Assembly (NCBI GenBank): GCA_002309855.1
Contig: DBYD01000032.1
Location: forward strand, 1 to 33,538
DNA length: 33,538 nucleotides
DNA from: Bacteroidales bacterium UBA1195
Lineage (GTDB): Bacteria > Bacteroidota > Bacteroidia > Bacteroidales > WCHB1-69
Reading direction: 5' to 3'
Shown here in pieces: positions 6,622 through 14,685 of this stretch. A model generated the notes under the pieces. The model ran no database searches. It saw only the letters and a program-made list of their open reading frames with translations, and was not told the DNA's origin. How positions within the stretch are numbered: the first letter of the stretch is position 1; each line of letters starts with the position of its first letter. A program made the translations under genes and the position numbers.

Positions 6622-6996
6622 TTACTTCGTAGCCTTCTTCTTATTGGCCACAACTTTCTTCTTGCCTTTGCGCGTCCGCGCGTTGTTCTTCGTCGATTGT
6701 CCTCTCACAGGCAAACCAAGACGATGACGGATGCCACGATAACAGCCGATGTCCATCAGTCGCTTGATGTTCATCTGAACTTCCGAACGGAGGGCGCCTT
6801 CAATCTTCATCTCACCGATGATGCCACGGATGGCCGCCAGTTCTTCATCGTTCCAATCCTGAACCTTTTTGTCATAAGAGATATTGGCCTTCTTTAAAAT
6901 GTTTTGTGCAGTAGTCCTGCCAATACCGTAAATGTACGTCAAACCGATTTCTCCCCGTTTGTTTTTCGGTAAATCAATACCCGCAATTCTTGCCAT
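6622..6996 (-). CDS. rpsM: 30S ribosomal protein S13
   Basis: S13 is in the head of the small subunit and contacts the P-site tRNA and L5. MARIAGIDLPKNKRGEIGLT, the H2TH-like segment YIYGIGRTTAQNIL and the basic tail with RHRLGLPVRGQSTKNNAR identify it. At 124 residues with a lysine-rich end (RKGKKKVVANKKKATK) it has family length. The order rpmJ-rpsM-rpsK-rpsD-rpoA-rplQ is the canonical alpha operon. Confidence 0.98.
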   Translation of the reverse strand: MARIAGIDLPKNKRGEIGLTYIYGIGRTTAQNILKKANISYDKKVQDWNDEELAAIRGIIGEMKIEGALRSEVQMNIKRLMDIGCYRGIRHRLGLPVRGQSTKNNARTRKGKKKVVANKKKATK

Positions 6997-7025
6997 AAAA
7001 TTCTATGCGTTTTTTTGTTAATGTT

Positions 7026-7142
7026 TTATCCTTGTCTCTGTTTGAATTTCGGATTCTTTTTGTTGATAACATACACCACTCCCTTGCGGCGCACGACCTT
7101 GCAGTCGTCAGTTCTTTTCTTTACAGATGTTCTTACTTTCAT
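7026..7142 (-). CDS. rpmJ: 50S ribosomal protein L36 (C-minus form)
   Basis: A 38-codon gene reading MKVRTSVKKRTDDCKVVRRK and then GVVYVINKKNPKFKQRQG. L36 stabilises the large-subunit rRNA core. Only one cysteine (C14) is left of the usual CCCH zinc ribbon, so this is a zinc-independent C-minus form, as often seen in Bacteroidota. It sits between infA and rpsM, the conserved position, 21 bp past the infA stop codon. Confidence 0.96.
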   Translation of the reverse strand: MKVRTSVKKRTDDCKVVRRKGVVYVINKKNPKFKQRQG

Positions 7143-7163
7143 AACGCTTTGTCTATAATCCTT

Positions 7164-7385
7164 TTAATTTTTGTATCTGAATATGATTCTTGCCTTGCTC
7201 AAATCGTAGATTGACATCTCCATCTTCACCTTGTCTCCCGGGAGAATCTTGATGTAATGCATCCGCATTTTCCCGGAAATGTGCGCGGTGACAATGTGTC
7301 CGTTCTCCAACTCAACACGAAACATTGCGTTTCCCAACGATTCCTTGACGATACCGTCCTGCTCTATCGATGACTGTTTTGCCAT
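7164..7385 (-). CDS. infA: Translation initiation factor IF-1
   Basis: IF-1 binds the 30S A site during initiation and helps IF-2 and IF-3. The protein is a single OB fold of 73 residues: MAKQSSIEQDGIVKESLGNA, FRVELENGHIVTAHISGKMR, IKILPGDKVKMEMSIYDLSK. Its ATG immediately follows the stop codon of map with no base between, so the two are likely translationally coupled. Confidence 0.98.
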   Translation of the reverse strand: MAKQSSIEQDGIVKESLGNAMFRVELENGHIVTAHISGKMRMHYIKILPGDKVKMEMSIYDLSKARIIFRYKN

Positions 7386-8168
7386 TTATGCCTGATTTTT
7401 TTCTAAAACTTCCTCAATGTACCGATAGGTGGAAAGCAGTTCCGAACCATTTTCGCGAATAGCCACCATGTGCTCATAATGGGCGGAAGGGTATCCGTCC
7501 GCCGTGCGGGTCGTCCAACCGTCCTTGTCGACACGGATCTCCTTTACCCCCAAGTTGATCATCGGCTCAATGCAGATGACCATCCCCTTTTTCAATCGGG
7601 GCCCTGAACCTTTGGTCCCGTAATTGGGGACATCCGGCTTTTCGTGCATGTGTCGTCCACAACCGTGCCCCACCATCTCGCGCACAACGGAATAGCCGAA
7701 CGATTCGACATAGGACTGCACCGCATAGCCGATATCACCGACACGCTTTCCTGCAACAGCCTGCTCTATGCCTTTGTACAATGATTCCTTCGTACGCTGG
7801 CACAACAGGTGTATCTCCTCCGAGACATGCCCGACCTCAAAGGTGTAGCAGTAATCTCCGTGAAAACCGTTCTTATAGGCTCCGCAATCGACTGCAATGA
7901 TGTCGCCATCCTGCAGCTCCTTGTTGGAAGGGATGCCATGCACCACCACATCGTTGACAGAAAGACAGAGCGAAGCGGGAAAACCGTCATATCCTTTGAA
8001 GGAAGGGACCGCACCGTGATCCCGGATAAAGGTTTCCGCCACTTTGTCCAAAGTCTTCAAGGAAACACCCGGACGGATCAGTTTTGCCACCTCCGCCAGA
8101 GTTTTTCCGACAATATCCGCGCTCTCGCGCATTGTCTCCATTTCCTTTTCAGTCTTCAAATGAATCAT
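7386..8168 (-). CDS. map: Type I methionine aminopeptidase
   Basis: This enzyme removes the initiator methionine from nascent proteins. All five metal ligands of the pita-bread fold are visible: D94 and D105 (VDCGAYKNGFHGDYCYTF), H168 (VGHGCGR), E201 (CIEPMINLG) and E232 (YEHMVAI), plus the substrate-binding H77 (VVVHGIP). At 260 residues it is a catalytic domain only, without an N-terminal zinc-finger extension. It lies between secY and infA, as in many bacteria, and shares the ribosomal transcript. Confidence 0.98.
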   Translation of the reverse strand: MIHLKTEKEMETMRESADIVGKTLAEVAKLIRPGVSLKTLDKVAETFIRDHGAVPSFKGYDGFPASLCLSVNDVVVHGIPSNKELQDGDIIAVDCGAYKNGFHGDYCYTFEVGHVSEEIHLLCQRTKESLYKGIEQAVAGKRVGDIGYAVQSYVESFGYSVVREMVGHGCGRHMHEKPDVPNYGTKGSGPRLKKGMVICIEPMINLGVKEIRVDKDGWTTRTADGYPSAHYEHMVAIRENGSELLSTYRYIEEVLEKNQA

Positions 8169-8196
8169 TTGTCTTTCCCCTATCAGCTTTGGACAA

Positions 8197-9582
8197 TTAC
8201 ATGGTTGGCAGAGGCGTGCGTCCCTTTAGATGCCCGAAACGGGTCAATCCGTCGTAGTGGCGCATCAGAAGGTGGCTCTCAATCTGCTGCAGGGTATCCA
8301 GAATCACACCCACCATAATCAGCAGGGAGGTGCCGCCAAAGAACTGGGCAAACTGCTGGTTGATACCGAACAGCCGTGCAAAAGCCGGCATGATGGCCAC
8401 AAACGCCAGGAAAATTGAACCCGGCAAGGTAACCCTTGAGATGATATTGTCAATAAACTCCACCGTCTTCTTACCCGGTTTCACACCAGGAATGAATCCG
8501 CCGTTCTTCTTCATGTCATCAGCAATCTGCTGCGGATTAAAGGTGATAGCCGTGTAGAAATAGGTGAACAGTATAATCAGAATTGCATACACCACATTGT
8601 ACCAGAAACCGTTGTTGTTGGTAAGCGCGGAAGCCAGCGCACCCATGGATTCGGTGTTGTTTGCGAATCCCATGATGGTCAGCGGAAGGAACATGATGGC
8701 CTGTGCAAAAATAATCGGCATAACACCGGCGGCATTCACCTTAATGGGCAGATACTGCCTCTGTCCGCCGTACTGGCGGTTGCCGATGATGCGCTTGGCA
8801 TACTGTACCGGCACCTTGCGAGTGCCCTGCACCAGCAGGATGCATACCAGAATCACAGCAATGAGCACAATGATCTCAATCAGGAAAGTCACCAGACCGC
8901 CGTTACCGCTTTCAGCCACTTTGGAGGCGAACTCCGCAGACAAGGCGAAAGGCAGACGGGCTATGATGCCAATCATGATAAGCAGGGAGATACCGTTACC
9001 GATACCCTTGTCCGTAATACGCTCACCCAGCCACATGATAAACAACGTACTGCTTATCAAAACTATCATGGAAACTGCCATAAATGAAGGTGGCAGTGAA
9101 CCGCCCACTACAGGATCCCCATGGATGGTGTGGAAAACACCGGAATTGGTACCCACCTGGTTGACAAGATTCGTGATGTAGGCAGGAGCCTGGATAAACG
9201 TCACAAAAATGGTGAGGAAACGGGTAATCTGGTTGATTTTCTTCCGTCCGCTCTCCCCCTCTTTCTGCAGGCGCTGGAAATAAGGAACTACCAACATCAG
9301 CAACTGCACCACGATGGATGCGGAAATGTACGGCATGATGCCCAATGCAAAAATGGAAGCATTGGAGAAGGCACCACCGGAAAACATGTCCAACAAACCA
9401 AGCAGTCCCTCCCGTGAATTGGCAGTGAACTGTGTCAAAGAAAGGGCATGGACATCAATACCCGGAAGTGCGATGTAAGACCCTACACGGAAAATCAGGA
9501 TTATGCCTAACGTGTACAGAATCTTTTGCCGTAATTCCTCAATGTGATAAATGTTCTTTAATGTGGTGATAAATTTTTTCAT
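8197..9582 (-). CDS. secY: Protein translocase subunit SecY
   Basis: SecY is the channel of the Sec translocon in the inner membrane. The 461-residue protein has the ten hydrophobic helices of the family and the typical segments RVGSYIALPGID, GIMPYISASI, ITDKGIGNGISLLIMIGI and the cytoplasmic loop GKKTVEFIDNIISRVTLPGS. It lies 1 bp after rplO and 28 bp before map. This is the single canonical SecY position, so it should serve export of the T9SS cargo proteins encoded at both window ends as well. Confidence 0.98.
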   Translation of the reverse strand: MKKFITTLKNIYHIEELRQKILYTLGIILIFRVGSYIALPGIDVHALSLTQFTANSREGLLGLLDMFSGGAFSNASIFALGIMPYISASIVVQLLMLVVPYFQRLQKEGESGRKKINQITRFLTIFVTFIQAPAYITNLVNQVGTNSGVFHTIHGDPVVGGSLPPSFMAVSMIVLISSTLFIMWLGERITDKGIGNGISLLIMIGIIARLPFALSAEFASKVAESGNGGLVTFLIEIIVLIAVILVCILLVQGTRKVPVQYAKRIIGNRQYGGQRQYLPIKVNAAGVMPIIFAQAIMFLPLTIMGFANNTESMGALASALTNNNGFWYNVVYAILIILFTYFYTAITFNPQQIADDMKKNGGFIPGVKPGKKTVEFIDNIISRVTLPGSIFLAFVAIMPAFARLFGINQQFAQFFGGTSLLIMVGVILDTLQQIESHLLMRHYDGLTRFGHLKGRTPLPTM

Positions 9583-9583
9583 C

Positions 9584-10030
9584 TTACAGTTTTATTGCGT
9601 TTCCACCCTGTGCTTCAATCGCCTCAACCGCCTTTTTGGAGAAAGCGTGAGCCTTAACCTCCATCTTGACAGTCAACTGGCCGTTACCGAGCACCTTGAC
9701 CAAATCCTTTTTGGAAGCCAGACCATGTTTCACCAACGTTTCCAAATCCACAGTTTCCACGCCCTTGTTGTCGTGAAGATATTGGAGCATGGACAAATTG
9801 ATGGGTGTGTACTCCACGCGGTTGATGTTTTTGAACCCGGATTTGGGCACCCGTCTGTACAAAGGCATCTGTCCGCCTTCAAAACCGGCCTTACGGGAAT
9901 AACCGGAACGAGACTGTGCTCCCTTGTGTCCTTTTGTGGAGGTGCCGCCCTTACCGGAACCCTGACCTCTGCCGATTCTTTTGGAATGCTTTGTTGCCCC
10001 CTTTGCAGGCTTTAAATCGTGTAAATTCAT
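9584..10030 (-). CDS. rplO: 50S ribosomal protein L15
   Basis: L15 is a late-assembly protein of the large subunit. I start it at the ATG at 10030 (MNLHDLKPAKGATKHSKRIG), which gives 148 residues. An in-frame ATG at 10096 would add 22 unrelated residues and overlap the end of rpmD. The glycine-rich basic N-terminal region (GRGQGSGKGGTSTKGHKGAQ) is diagnostic. It is followed directly by secY. Confidence 0.97.
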   Translation of the reverse strand: MNLHDLKPAKGATKHSKRIGRGQGSGKGGTSTKGHKGAQSRSGYSRKAGFEGGQMPLYRRVPKSGFKNINRVEYTPINLSMLQYLHDNKGVETVDLETLVKHGLASKKDLVKVLGNGQLTVKMEVKAHAFSKKAVEAIEAQGGNAIKL

Positions 10031-10058
10031 ATCTTTTTTCGTAACTTTCTGGTTAAAA

Positions 10059-10238
10059 CTAAATTTCCTCAACGGCCACCAAATGCTTGACCACATCGAT
10101 CATGCCTAAAACCTGAGGTGTGGCCTCCACTTCAACCGAATGGTGCATTTTCTTGATACCCAAAGCAGCCATAGTCAGTTTCTGTACTTTGGGTCTGCCA
10201 ATGATGCTGCGGACCTGTGTCACTTTCAACTTCTTCAT
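10059..10238 (-). CDS. rpmD: 50S ribosomal protein L30
   Basis: A 59-residue protein: MKKLKVTQVRSIIGRPKVQK, then LTMAALGIKKMHHSVEVEAT and a short C-terminal part ending VVKHLVAVEEI. This is the bacterial L30 fold with the RSIIGRP segment that binds 23S rRNA. Start ATG at 10238, 12 bp past the rpsE stop codon. The order rpsE-rpmD-rplO-secY is canonical. Confidence 0.96.
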   Translation of the reverse strand: MKKLKVTQVRSIIGRPKVQKLTMAALGIKKMHHSVEVEATPQVLGMIDVVKHLVAVEEI

Positions 10239-10250
10239 GATTCTCTATTG

Positions 10251-10763
10251 TTAACCGTTAAACACTTTGGACAATTCCACACCACGCAACTGGGCGACAG
10301 TGTAGGGATCCTTCAATTTGACAAGTGCATCCATAGTGGCCTTCACAACACTGTGGGGATTGGATGACCCTTTAGACTTGGCCAATACGTTTTTCACGCC
10401 CACGCTCTCAAGCACCGCACGCATGGCACCACCGGCGATGACACCGGTACCGGGAGTGGCCGGACGGATGTATGCCAACGCACCGCTGTACTTGCCCTCC
10501 TGGGCATGAGGAATGGTTCCGTTGATGACCGGAATCTTCACCAGATGCTTTTTGGCGTCTTCAACTCCCTTCTGCACCGCAATGTTGACCTCCTTTGCCT
10601 TACCCAAACCATATCCGACAATGCCGTCCTCATTTCCGATGACCACAATGGCGGAGAAGCTGAAGGTACGACCTCCCTTGGTGACTTTGGTAACTCTCTG
10701 AACGCTGACCAAGCGCTCCTTAAACTCTATTTCGCTAGTCTTTACTCTCTTGATTGTCGACAT
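10251..10763 (-). CDS. rpsE: 30S ribosomal protein S5
   Basis: S5 contributes to translational accuracy and to mRNA helicase activity at the entry site. RVTKVTKGGRTFSFSAIVVI, GNEDGIVGYGLGKAKEV and the C-terminal domain with PATPGTGVIAGGAMRAVLE are typical. The length of 170 residues is normal. It lies between rplR (12 bp gap) and rpmD (12 bp gap). Confidence 0.98.
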   Translation of the reverse strand: MSTIKRVKTSEIEFKERLVSVQRVTKVTKGGRTFSFSAIVVIGNEDGIVGYGLGKAKEVNIAVQKGVEDAKKHLVKIPVINGTIPHAQEGKYSGALAYIRPATPGTGVIAGGAMRAVLESVGVKNVLAKSKGSSNPHSVVKATMDALVKLKDPYTVAQLRGVELSKVFNG

Positions 10764-10775
10764 TACTCTCTCTGT

Positions 10776-11138
10776 TTAGAAAATTAAACCTTCCTCTCTC
10801 GCGGCATCGGCCAACGATTTCACCCTACCATGATACAAGTAACCGTTACGGTCAAAGACAACCGTAGTGATATTGGCTTCTTTCGCTTTGGCAGCCAAAC
10901 ATTTGCCAACAGCCTTCGCCTGTTCCGTCTTGTTGGTCCTTTCAGTGCCTCTCAAGTCAGCGAACGATGAGGCGGCCACCAGGGTCACACCCTTGACATC
11001 GTCAATAACCTGCGCATATATCTCACGATTGCTTCTGAAAACGGACAATCTGGGACGTTCGGCAGTACCACGAACACTCTGTCTGATTCTATTCTTGATT
11101 TTAAGCCTTCTTTCAGCCTTGCGATTTTTCGTTCCCAT
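10776..11138 (-). CDS. rplR: 50S ribosomal protein L18
   Basis: L18 binds 5S rRNA with L5 in the central protuberance. Diagnostic are RLKIKNRIRQSVRGTAERPR, LSVFRSNREIYAQVIDDVKG and the C-terminal VVFDRNGYLYHGRVKSLADA. Full length at 120 residues. It lies 33 bp past rplF and before rpsE. Confidence 0.98.
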   Translation of the reverse strand: MGTKNRKAERRLKIKNRIRQSVRGTAERPRLSVFRSNREIYAQVIDDVKGVTLVAASSFADLRGTERTNKTEQAKAVGKCLAAKAKEANITTVVFDRNGYLYHGRVKSLADAAREEGLIF

Positions 11139-11171
11139 CCTCTTATTTGGATTTTATTTGTTACGATACTC

Positions 11172-11732
11172 TTATTTCTTTTCAGCGGATTTTCCTGCTT
11201 TCTTTCTGACGATTTCACCCTCAAAACGGATACCCTTGCCCTTGTACGGCTCCGGTTTGCGGTAGGAGCGGATCTTTGCCGCCACCTGCCCAAGGAGCTG
11301 CCGGTCACAACTGGTCAGTTTGATAATGGGGTTCTTACCTTTTTCCGTCACAGTCTCCACCTTGATTTCCGACGGGAAATCAAAGATGATGTCGTGCGAA
11401 TAGCCGAGGGAGAGGTCCAGCTGCTGGCCAGTGGCCTGCGCCTTGTAACCGGTTCCGACCAGTTCCTGCACAATGGTGAACCCTTCGGAAACGCCCTTTA
11501 CCATGTTGAAGAGAAGGGCACGGTACAGACCGTGCATTGCATTCTGGCGTTTCTGCTGTCCGTTGCAGACCAGATGCAGCGTACCCTCTTCCATGTTCAG
11601 GCTGATGCAGGGATCCACATACTGTTTCAATTCCCCTAATTTTCCTTTGACCGTCACCACGTGGGTGTTCTCATCCTGGCTGATGGTGACACCGGAAGGT
11701 ATCGTGATGGGTAATTTTCCTATTCTTGACAT
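11172..11732 (-). CDS. rplF: 50S ribosomal protein L6
   Basis: L6 lies near the factor-binding site. It begins MSRIGKLPITIPSGVTI and ends with the RNA-binding segment RSYRKPEPYKGKGIRFEGE followed by a lysine-rich tail. The length of 186 residues is typical of two-domain L6. It lies between rpsH (15 bp) and rplR. Confidence 0.98.
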   Translation of the reverse strand: MSRIGKLPITIPSGVTISQDENTHVVTVKGKLGELKQYVDPCISLNMEEGTLHLVCNGQQKRQNAMHGLYRALLFNMVKGVSEGFTIVQELVGTGYKAQATGQQLDLSLGYSHDIIFDFPSEIKVETVTEKGKNPIIKLTSCDRQLLGQVAAKIRSYRKPEPYKGKGIRFEGEIVRKKAGKSAEKK

Positions 11733-11747
11733 ACTTCTTTCCTCCTA

Positions 11748-12146
11748 TTAGCTAACATAACACAAAACTTCTCCGCCTACGTGCAGGCTTCTGGCCTCCT
11801 TGTCGGTGATCAGACCGCGGGAGGTGGAGATAATGGCAATGCCCAATCCGTTCATCACCCTCGGAAGATCATCGGCACCGACATACCGGCGCAGTCCGGG
11901 ACGGCTGATGCGTTCCAAATTGGAAATGGCGCACTGTTTGGAAACCGGATGGTATTTCAAAGCTATTTTAATCATACCAGGGGTTTTGTCGTCCTCAAAT
12001 TTGTAATTCAGAATATAACCTTTCTCAAAAAGAATTTGGGTCATTCCTCTTTTCACCTTGGAGGTGGGGATTTCCACCACCTTATGGTTGGCCATCACGG
12101 CGTTCCTTATTCTAGTCAAATAATCTGCGATTGGATCCGTATTCAT
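11748..12146 (-). CDS. rpsH: 30S ribosomal protein S8
   Basis: S8 binds helix 21 of 16S rRNA and organises the central domain. It begins DPIADYLTRIRNAVMANHKV and ends ISTSRGLITDKEARSLHVGG-EVLCYVS, the conserved C-terminal RNA-binding part. It has 132 residues. In enterobacteria S8 autoregulates the spc operon at the rplE start; no such mRNA element was identified here. Confidence 0.98.
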   Translation of the reverse strand: MNTDPIADYLTRIRNAVMANHKVVEIPTSKVKRGMTQILFEKGYILNYKFEDDKTPGMIKIALKYHPVSKQCAISNLERISRPGLRRYVGADDLPRVMNGLGIAIISTSRGLITDKEARSLHVGGEVLCYVS

Positions 12147-12165
12147 TGCTTATCCTAATTAAATA

Positions 12166-12471
12166 TTACCAACTTGCTTTTTTTACTCCTGGGATCAAAC
12201 CTTTCGATGCCATTTCGCGGAAATCAATTCTGGAGATGCCAAAAGTCCTCATGTACCCCTTGGGACGTCCGGACAGTTTGCAACGGTTGTGCATCCGGAT
12301 GGGATTGGAGTTTAACGGCAGCTTCTGTAAGGCGATGATGGCAGCTTCCTTAGCCTCATAGTCTGCAGTCTGACTGTTGATGATCTTCTTTAATTCGCTG
12401 CGTTTTTCAGCATACTTGGCGACTAACTTTGCTCTTTTGATCTCTTTAGCTTTGAGTGACTCTTTTGCCAT
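12166..12471 (-). CDS. rpsN: 30S ribosomal protein S14 (long, zinc-free form)
   Basis: S14 is in the head of the small subunit. The C-terminal signature NRCKLSGRPKGYMRTFGISR is present. At 101 residues with one cysteine (in NRCKL) this is the long C-minus type, not the short zinc-binding one. It follows rplE by 2 bp. Confidence 0.97.
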   Translation of the reverse strand: MAKESLKAKEIKRAKLVAKYAEKRSELKKIINSQTADYEAKEAAIIALQKLPLNSNPIRMHNRCKLSGRPKGYMRTFGISRIDFREMASKGLIPGVKKASW

Positions 12472-12473
12472 AA

Positions 12474-13031
12474 TTATTTTTTCTGATTTTTGAAAGGTAA
12501 TCCAAACTCTTTAAGCAGGGCCAGACATTCCTGGTCATTATGTGCAGTGGTTACAAAAGTAATATCCAAACCATTGATTTTATTGATCTTGTCAATATCA
12601 ATCTCAGGGAAGATAATCTGCTCCTGAATACCCATGGAATAATTGCCCTTTCCGTCAAAGCCCTTGTCACTGATACCACGGAAATCGCGGATACGGGGGA
12701 TGGCGACGGAAATAAGCCTGTCCAAAAACTCATACATGCGCTCACCACGCAGTGTCACACGGACACCAATCGGATTTCCCTTTCTAAGTTTGAAGTTGGA
12801 AATGTCCTTGCGTGATTTGGTAGCCACCGCCTTCTGGCCGGCAATCATGGTCATTTCACTGATGCCAATGTCAATAAGCTTGCGGTCGGCCGTAGCGGCG
12901 CCGATGCCCTGGTTCAGACAAATCTTGGTGATTTTCGGAACACGCATCAATGATTTGAAACCGAACTGCTTTTTCAATTCGGGCACGATCTCGCTGTCGT
13001 ACTTTTGTTTTAATCTAGGAACGTATGCCAT
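12474..13031 (-). CDS. rplE: 50S ribosomal protein L5
   Basis: L5 binds 5S rRNA and touches the P-site tRNA. Characteristic parts are RLKQKYDSEIVPELKKQFGF, VPKITKICLNQGIGAA, FKLRKGNPIGVRVTLRGERM and DITFVTTAHNDQECLALL. It has 185 residues. Its ATG shares one base with the rplX stop codon (TAATG), indicating coupling to L24 translation. Confidence 0.98.
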   Translation of the reverse strand: MAYVPRLKQKYDSEIVPELKKQFGFKSLMRVPKITKICLNQGIGAATADRKLIDIGISEMTMIAGQKAVATKSRKDISNFKLRKGNPIGVRVTLRGERMYEFLDRLISVAIPRIRDFRGISDKGFDGKGNYSMGIQEQIIFPEIDIDKINKINGLDITFVTTAHNDQECLALLKEFGLPFKNQKK

Positions 13032-13345
13032 TATCTGATCTCCTCCCCTGTCTTTTTTGAATACCTGACTAATTTTCCGTTTTCATCCGCATGACGGCCA
13101 ATACGGGAAGCGACTCCCTTGGAATCCATCAGCATCAGATTTGAAATATGTATGGAAGCCTCCTTCTTCACCATGCCTCCCTGCGGATTCTTCGCACTCG
13201 GCTTGGTATGTTTGGTAACCATGTTGACGCCTTCCACAAAGGCTCTGTACTTCTTGACTTCCACCTTCAAGACCTTCCCGGTCTGCCCCTTGTCATCTCC
13301 CGACAAGACTTTCACCATGTCGCCTTTTTTGATATGTAATTTCAT
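13031..13345 (-). CDS. rplX: 50S ribosomal protein L24
   Basis: L24 initiates large-subunit assembly near the tunnel exit. The KOW motif is visible as KKGDMVKVLSGDDKGQTGKV, followed by VEGVNMVTKHTKPSAKNPQG. It has 104 residues. It overlaps rplE by one base and lies 21 bp past rplN. Confidence 0.98.
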   Translation of the reverse strand: MKLHIKKGDMVKVLSGDDKGQTGKVLKVEVKKYRAFVEGVNMVTKHTKPSAKNPQGGMVKKEASIHISNLMLMDSKGVASRIGRHADENGKLVRYSKKTGEEIR

Positions 13346-13366
13346 GCTTGCTTATTTTACTCTGTT

Positions 13367-13735
13367 TTACAAAACTTCGGGGGCTAAAGAGACAATCTTC
13401 ATGAACTGCCTTTCCCTCAACTCACGGGCAACCGGTCCAAAAATACGTGTTCCCCTTAATTCATCAGCAGCGGTAAGCAGCACGACGGCATTGTCATCAA
13501 ACCGGATATAGGATCCGTCATTGCGGCGAATCTCCTTTTTGGTCCGGACGACCACCGCCTTGGAGACCGTTCCTTTTTTCACATTACCCGAAGGGATGGC
13601 ATCCTTGATGGTGACGATGATTTTGTCACCCACACGGGCATAGCGTCTTTTGGTGCCGCCCAACACACGGATGCACAACACCTCTTTCGCACCGCTGTTG
13701 TCTGCTACAGACATTCTTGACTCTTGTTGTATCAT
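13367..13735 (-). CDS. rplN: 50S ribosomal protein L14
   Basis: L14 forms an intersubunit bridge and binds the silencing factor RsfS in many bacteria. MIQQESRMSVADNSGAKEVL, YARVGDKIIVTIKDAIPSGN and the end FMKIVSLAPEVL identify it. Length is 122 residues. One base separates it from rpsQ. Confidence 0.98.
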   Translation of the reverse strand: MIQQESRMSVADNSGAKEVLCIRVLGGTKRRYARVGDKIIVTIKDAIPSGNVKKGTVSKAVVVRTKKEIRRNDGSYIRFDDNAVVLLTAADELRGTRIFGPVARELRERQFMKIVSLAPEVL

Positions 13736-13736
13736 A

Positions 13737-13991
13737 TTATTTCGCCCTTTCTATAATTTGCACTAAACGCCACCGTTTGCATTTGCTCAACGGCCTTGTT
13801 TCCATAATTCTGACTGTATCTCCGACATGACTTTCCTCGTTCTCGTCGTGCGCCATGAAGCGCGAGGTTTTGCGAAGGAATTTCCCGTACTTGGGATGTT
13901 TGACCCTCCGTTCCACCTCAACGATAATCGATTTCGTCATCTTATCGCTGACAACGACACCCTCTCTGACTTTTCTAAAATTTCTTTCCAT
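13737..13991 (-). CDS. rpsQ: 30S ribosomal protein S17
   Basis: S17 is an OB-fold primary binder of 16S rRNA. It starts MERNFRKVREGVVVSDKMTK and contains RVKHPKYGKFLRKTSRFMAH and ETRPLSKCKRWRLVQIIERA. It has 84 residues. The order rplP-rpmC-rpsQ-rplN is canonical. Confidence 0.98.
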   Translation of the reverse strand: MERNFRKVREGVVVSDKMTKSIIVEVERRVKHPKYGKFLRKTSRFMAHDENEESHVGDTVRIMETRPLSKCKRWRLVQIIERAK

Positions 13992-13998
13992 CTGCTGC

Positions 13999-14208
13999 CT
14001 ATTTTTTGGATTTCAATTCAGCAAGCTCACGTTTACGGATTTCCGTTTTCAACCTTGCTATAGTTTTTCTATATTCTTTAATCAGGTTCGGATTTTCAAT
14101 GGAAGAAACCGCATGATGCAATTTCATTTTCGCCAGCTGGCTCTGTTCAGCATCCAACCTCTCATACAATTCCTTGACGGAATACTCCGCAATCACTTCT
14201 TGTTTCAT
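13999..14208 (-). CDS. rpmC: 50S ribosomal protein L29
   Basis: L29 is a small helical hairpin at the tunnel exit, part of the docking site for trigger factor and SRP. The 69-residue sequence has the pattern EYSVKELYERLDAEQSQLAK ... NPNLIKEYRKTIARLKTEIR. It follows rplP by 12 bp. Confidence 0.96.
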   Translation of the reverse strand: MKQEVIAEYSVKELYERLDAEQSQLAKMKLHHAVSSIENPNLIKEYRKTIARLKTEIRKRELAELKSKK

Positions 14209-14220
14209 CGTTCTGTTACG

Positions 14221-14649
14221 TTATACTGTTTCTTCTGAATAATCTCTTCTGACAATAAATTTGGTGGCGATGGGCAGTTTCTGGGCACCCAAACGCATGG
14301 CTTCCTTGGCCACACTGAGACTTACACCTTCGGCCTCAAACAGAATACGGCCCGGTGTGACACAGGAGACAAAGAACTCAGGACTACCCTTACCTTTACC
14401 CATACGAACATCCAACGGCTTACGGGTAATGGGCTTGTCAGGGAAAATGCGGATCCACAACTGGCCTTCACGTTTCATCTGACGGGTGATGGCCTGACGG
14501 GCCGCCTCAATCTGCCGTCCGGTAATCCAACTGGTTTCAAGTGCTTTCAAGGCGAATGAACCGAATGCTATCTCAGCACCGCGATGGGAAATCCCCTTCA
14601 TTCTGCCCTTTTGGACTCTTCTGAATTTCGTCTTTTTTGGTTGTAACAT
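14221..14649 (-). CDS. rplP: 50S ribosomal protein L16
   Basis: L16 lies close to the peptidyl transferase centre and A-site tRNA. MLQPKKTKFRRVQKGRMKGI, GSFALKALETSWITGRQIEA and RIFPDKPITRKPLDVRMGKG are all conserved. It has 142 residues and lies 36 bp past rpsC. Confidence 0.98.
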   Translation of the reverse strand: MLQPKKTKFRRVQKGRMKGISHRGAEIAFGSFALKALETSWITGRQIEAARQAITRQMKREGQLWIRIFPDKPITRKPLDVRMGKGKGSPEFFVSCVTPGRILFEAEGVSLSVAKEAMRLGAQKLPIATKFIVRRDYSEETV

Positions 14650-14685
14650 TTCAACTTACTTTTATAATGTCAAACACTCTCTTAC

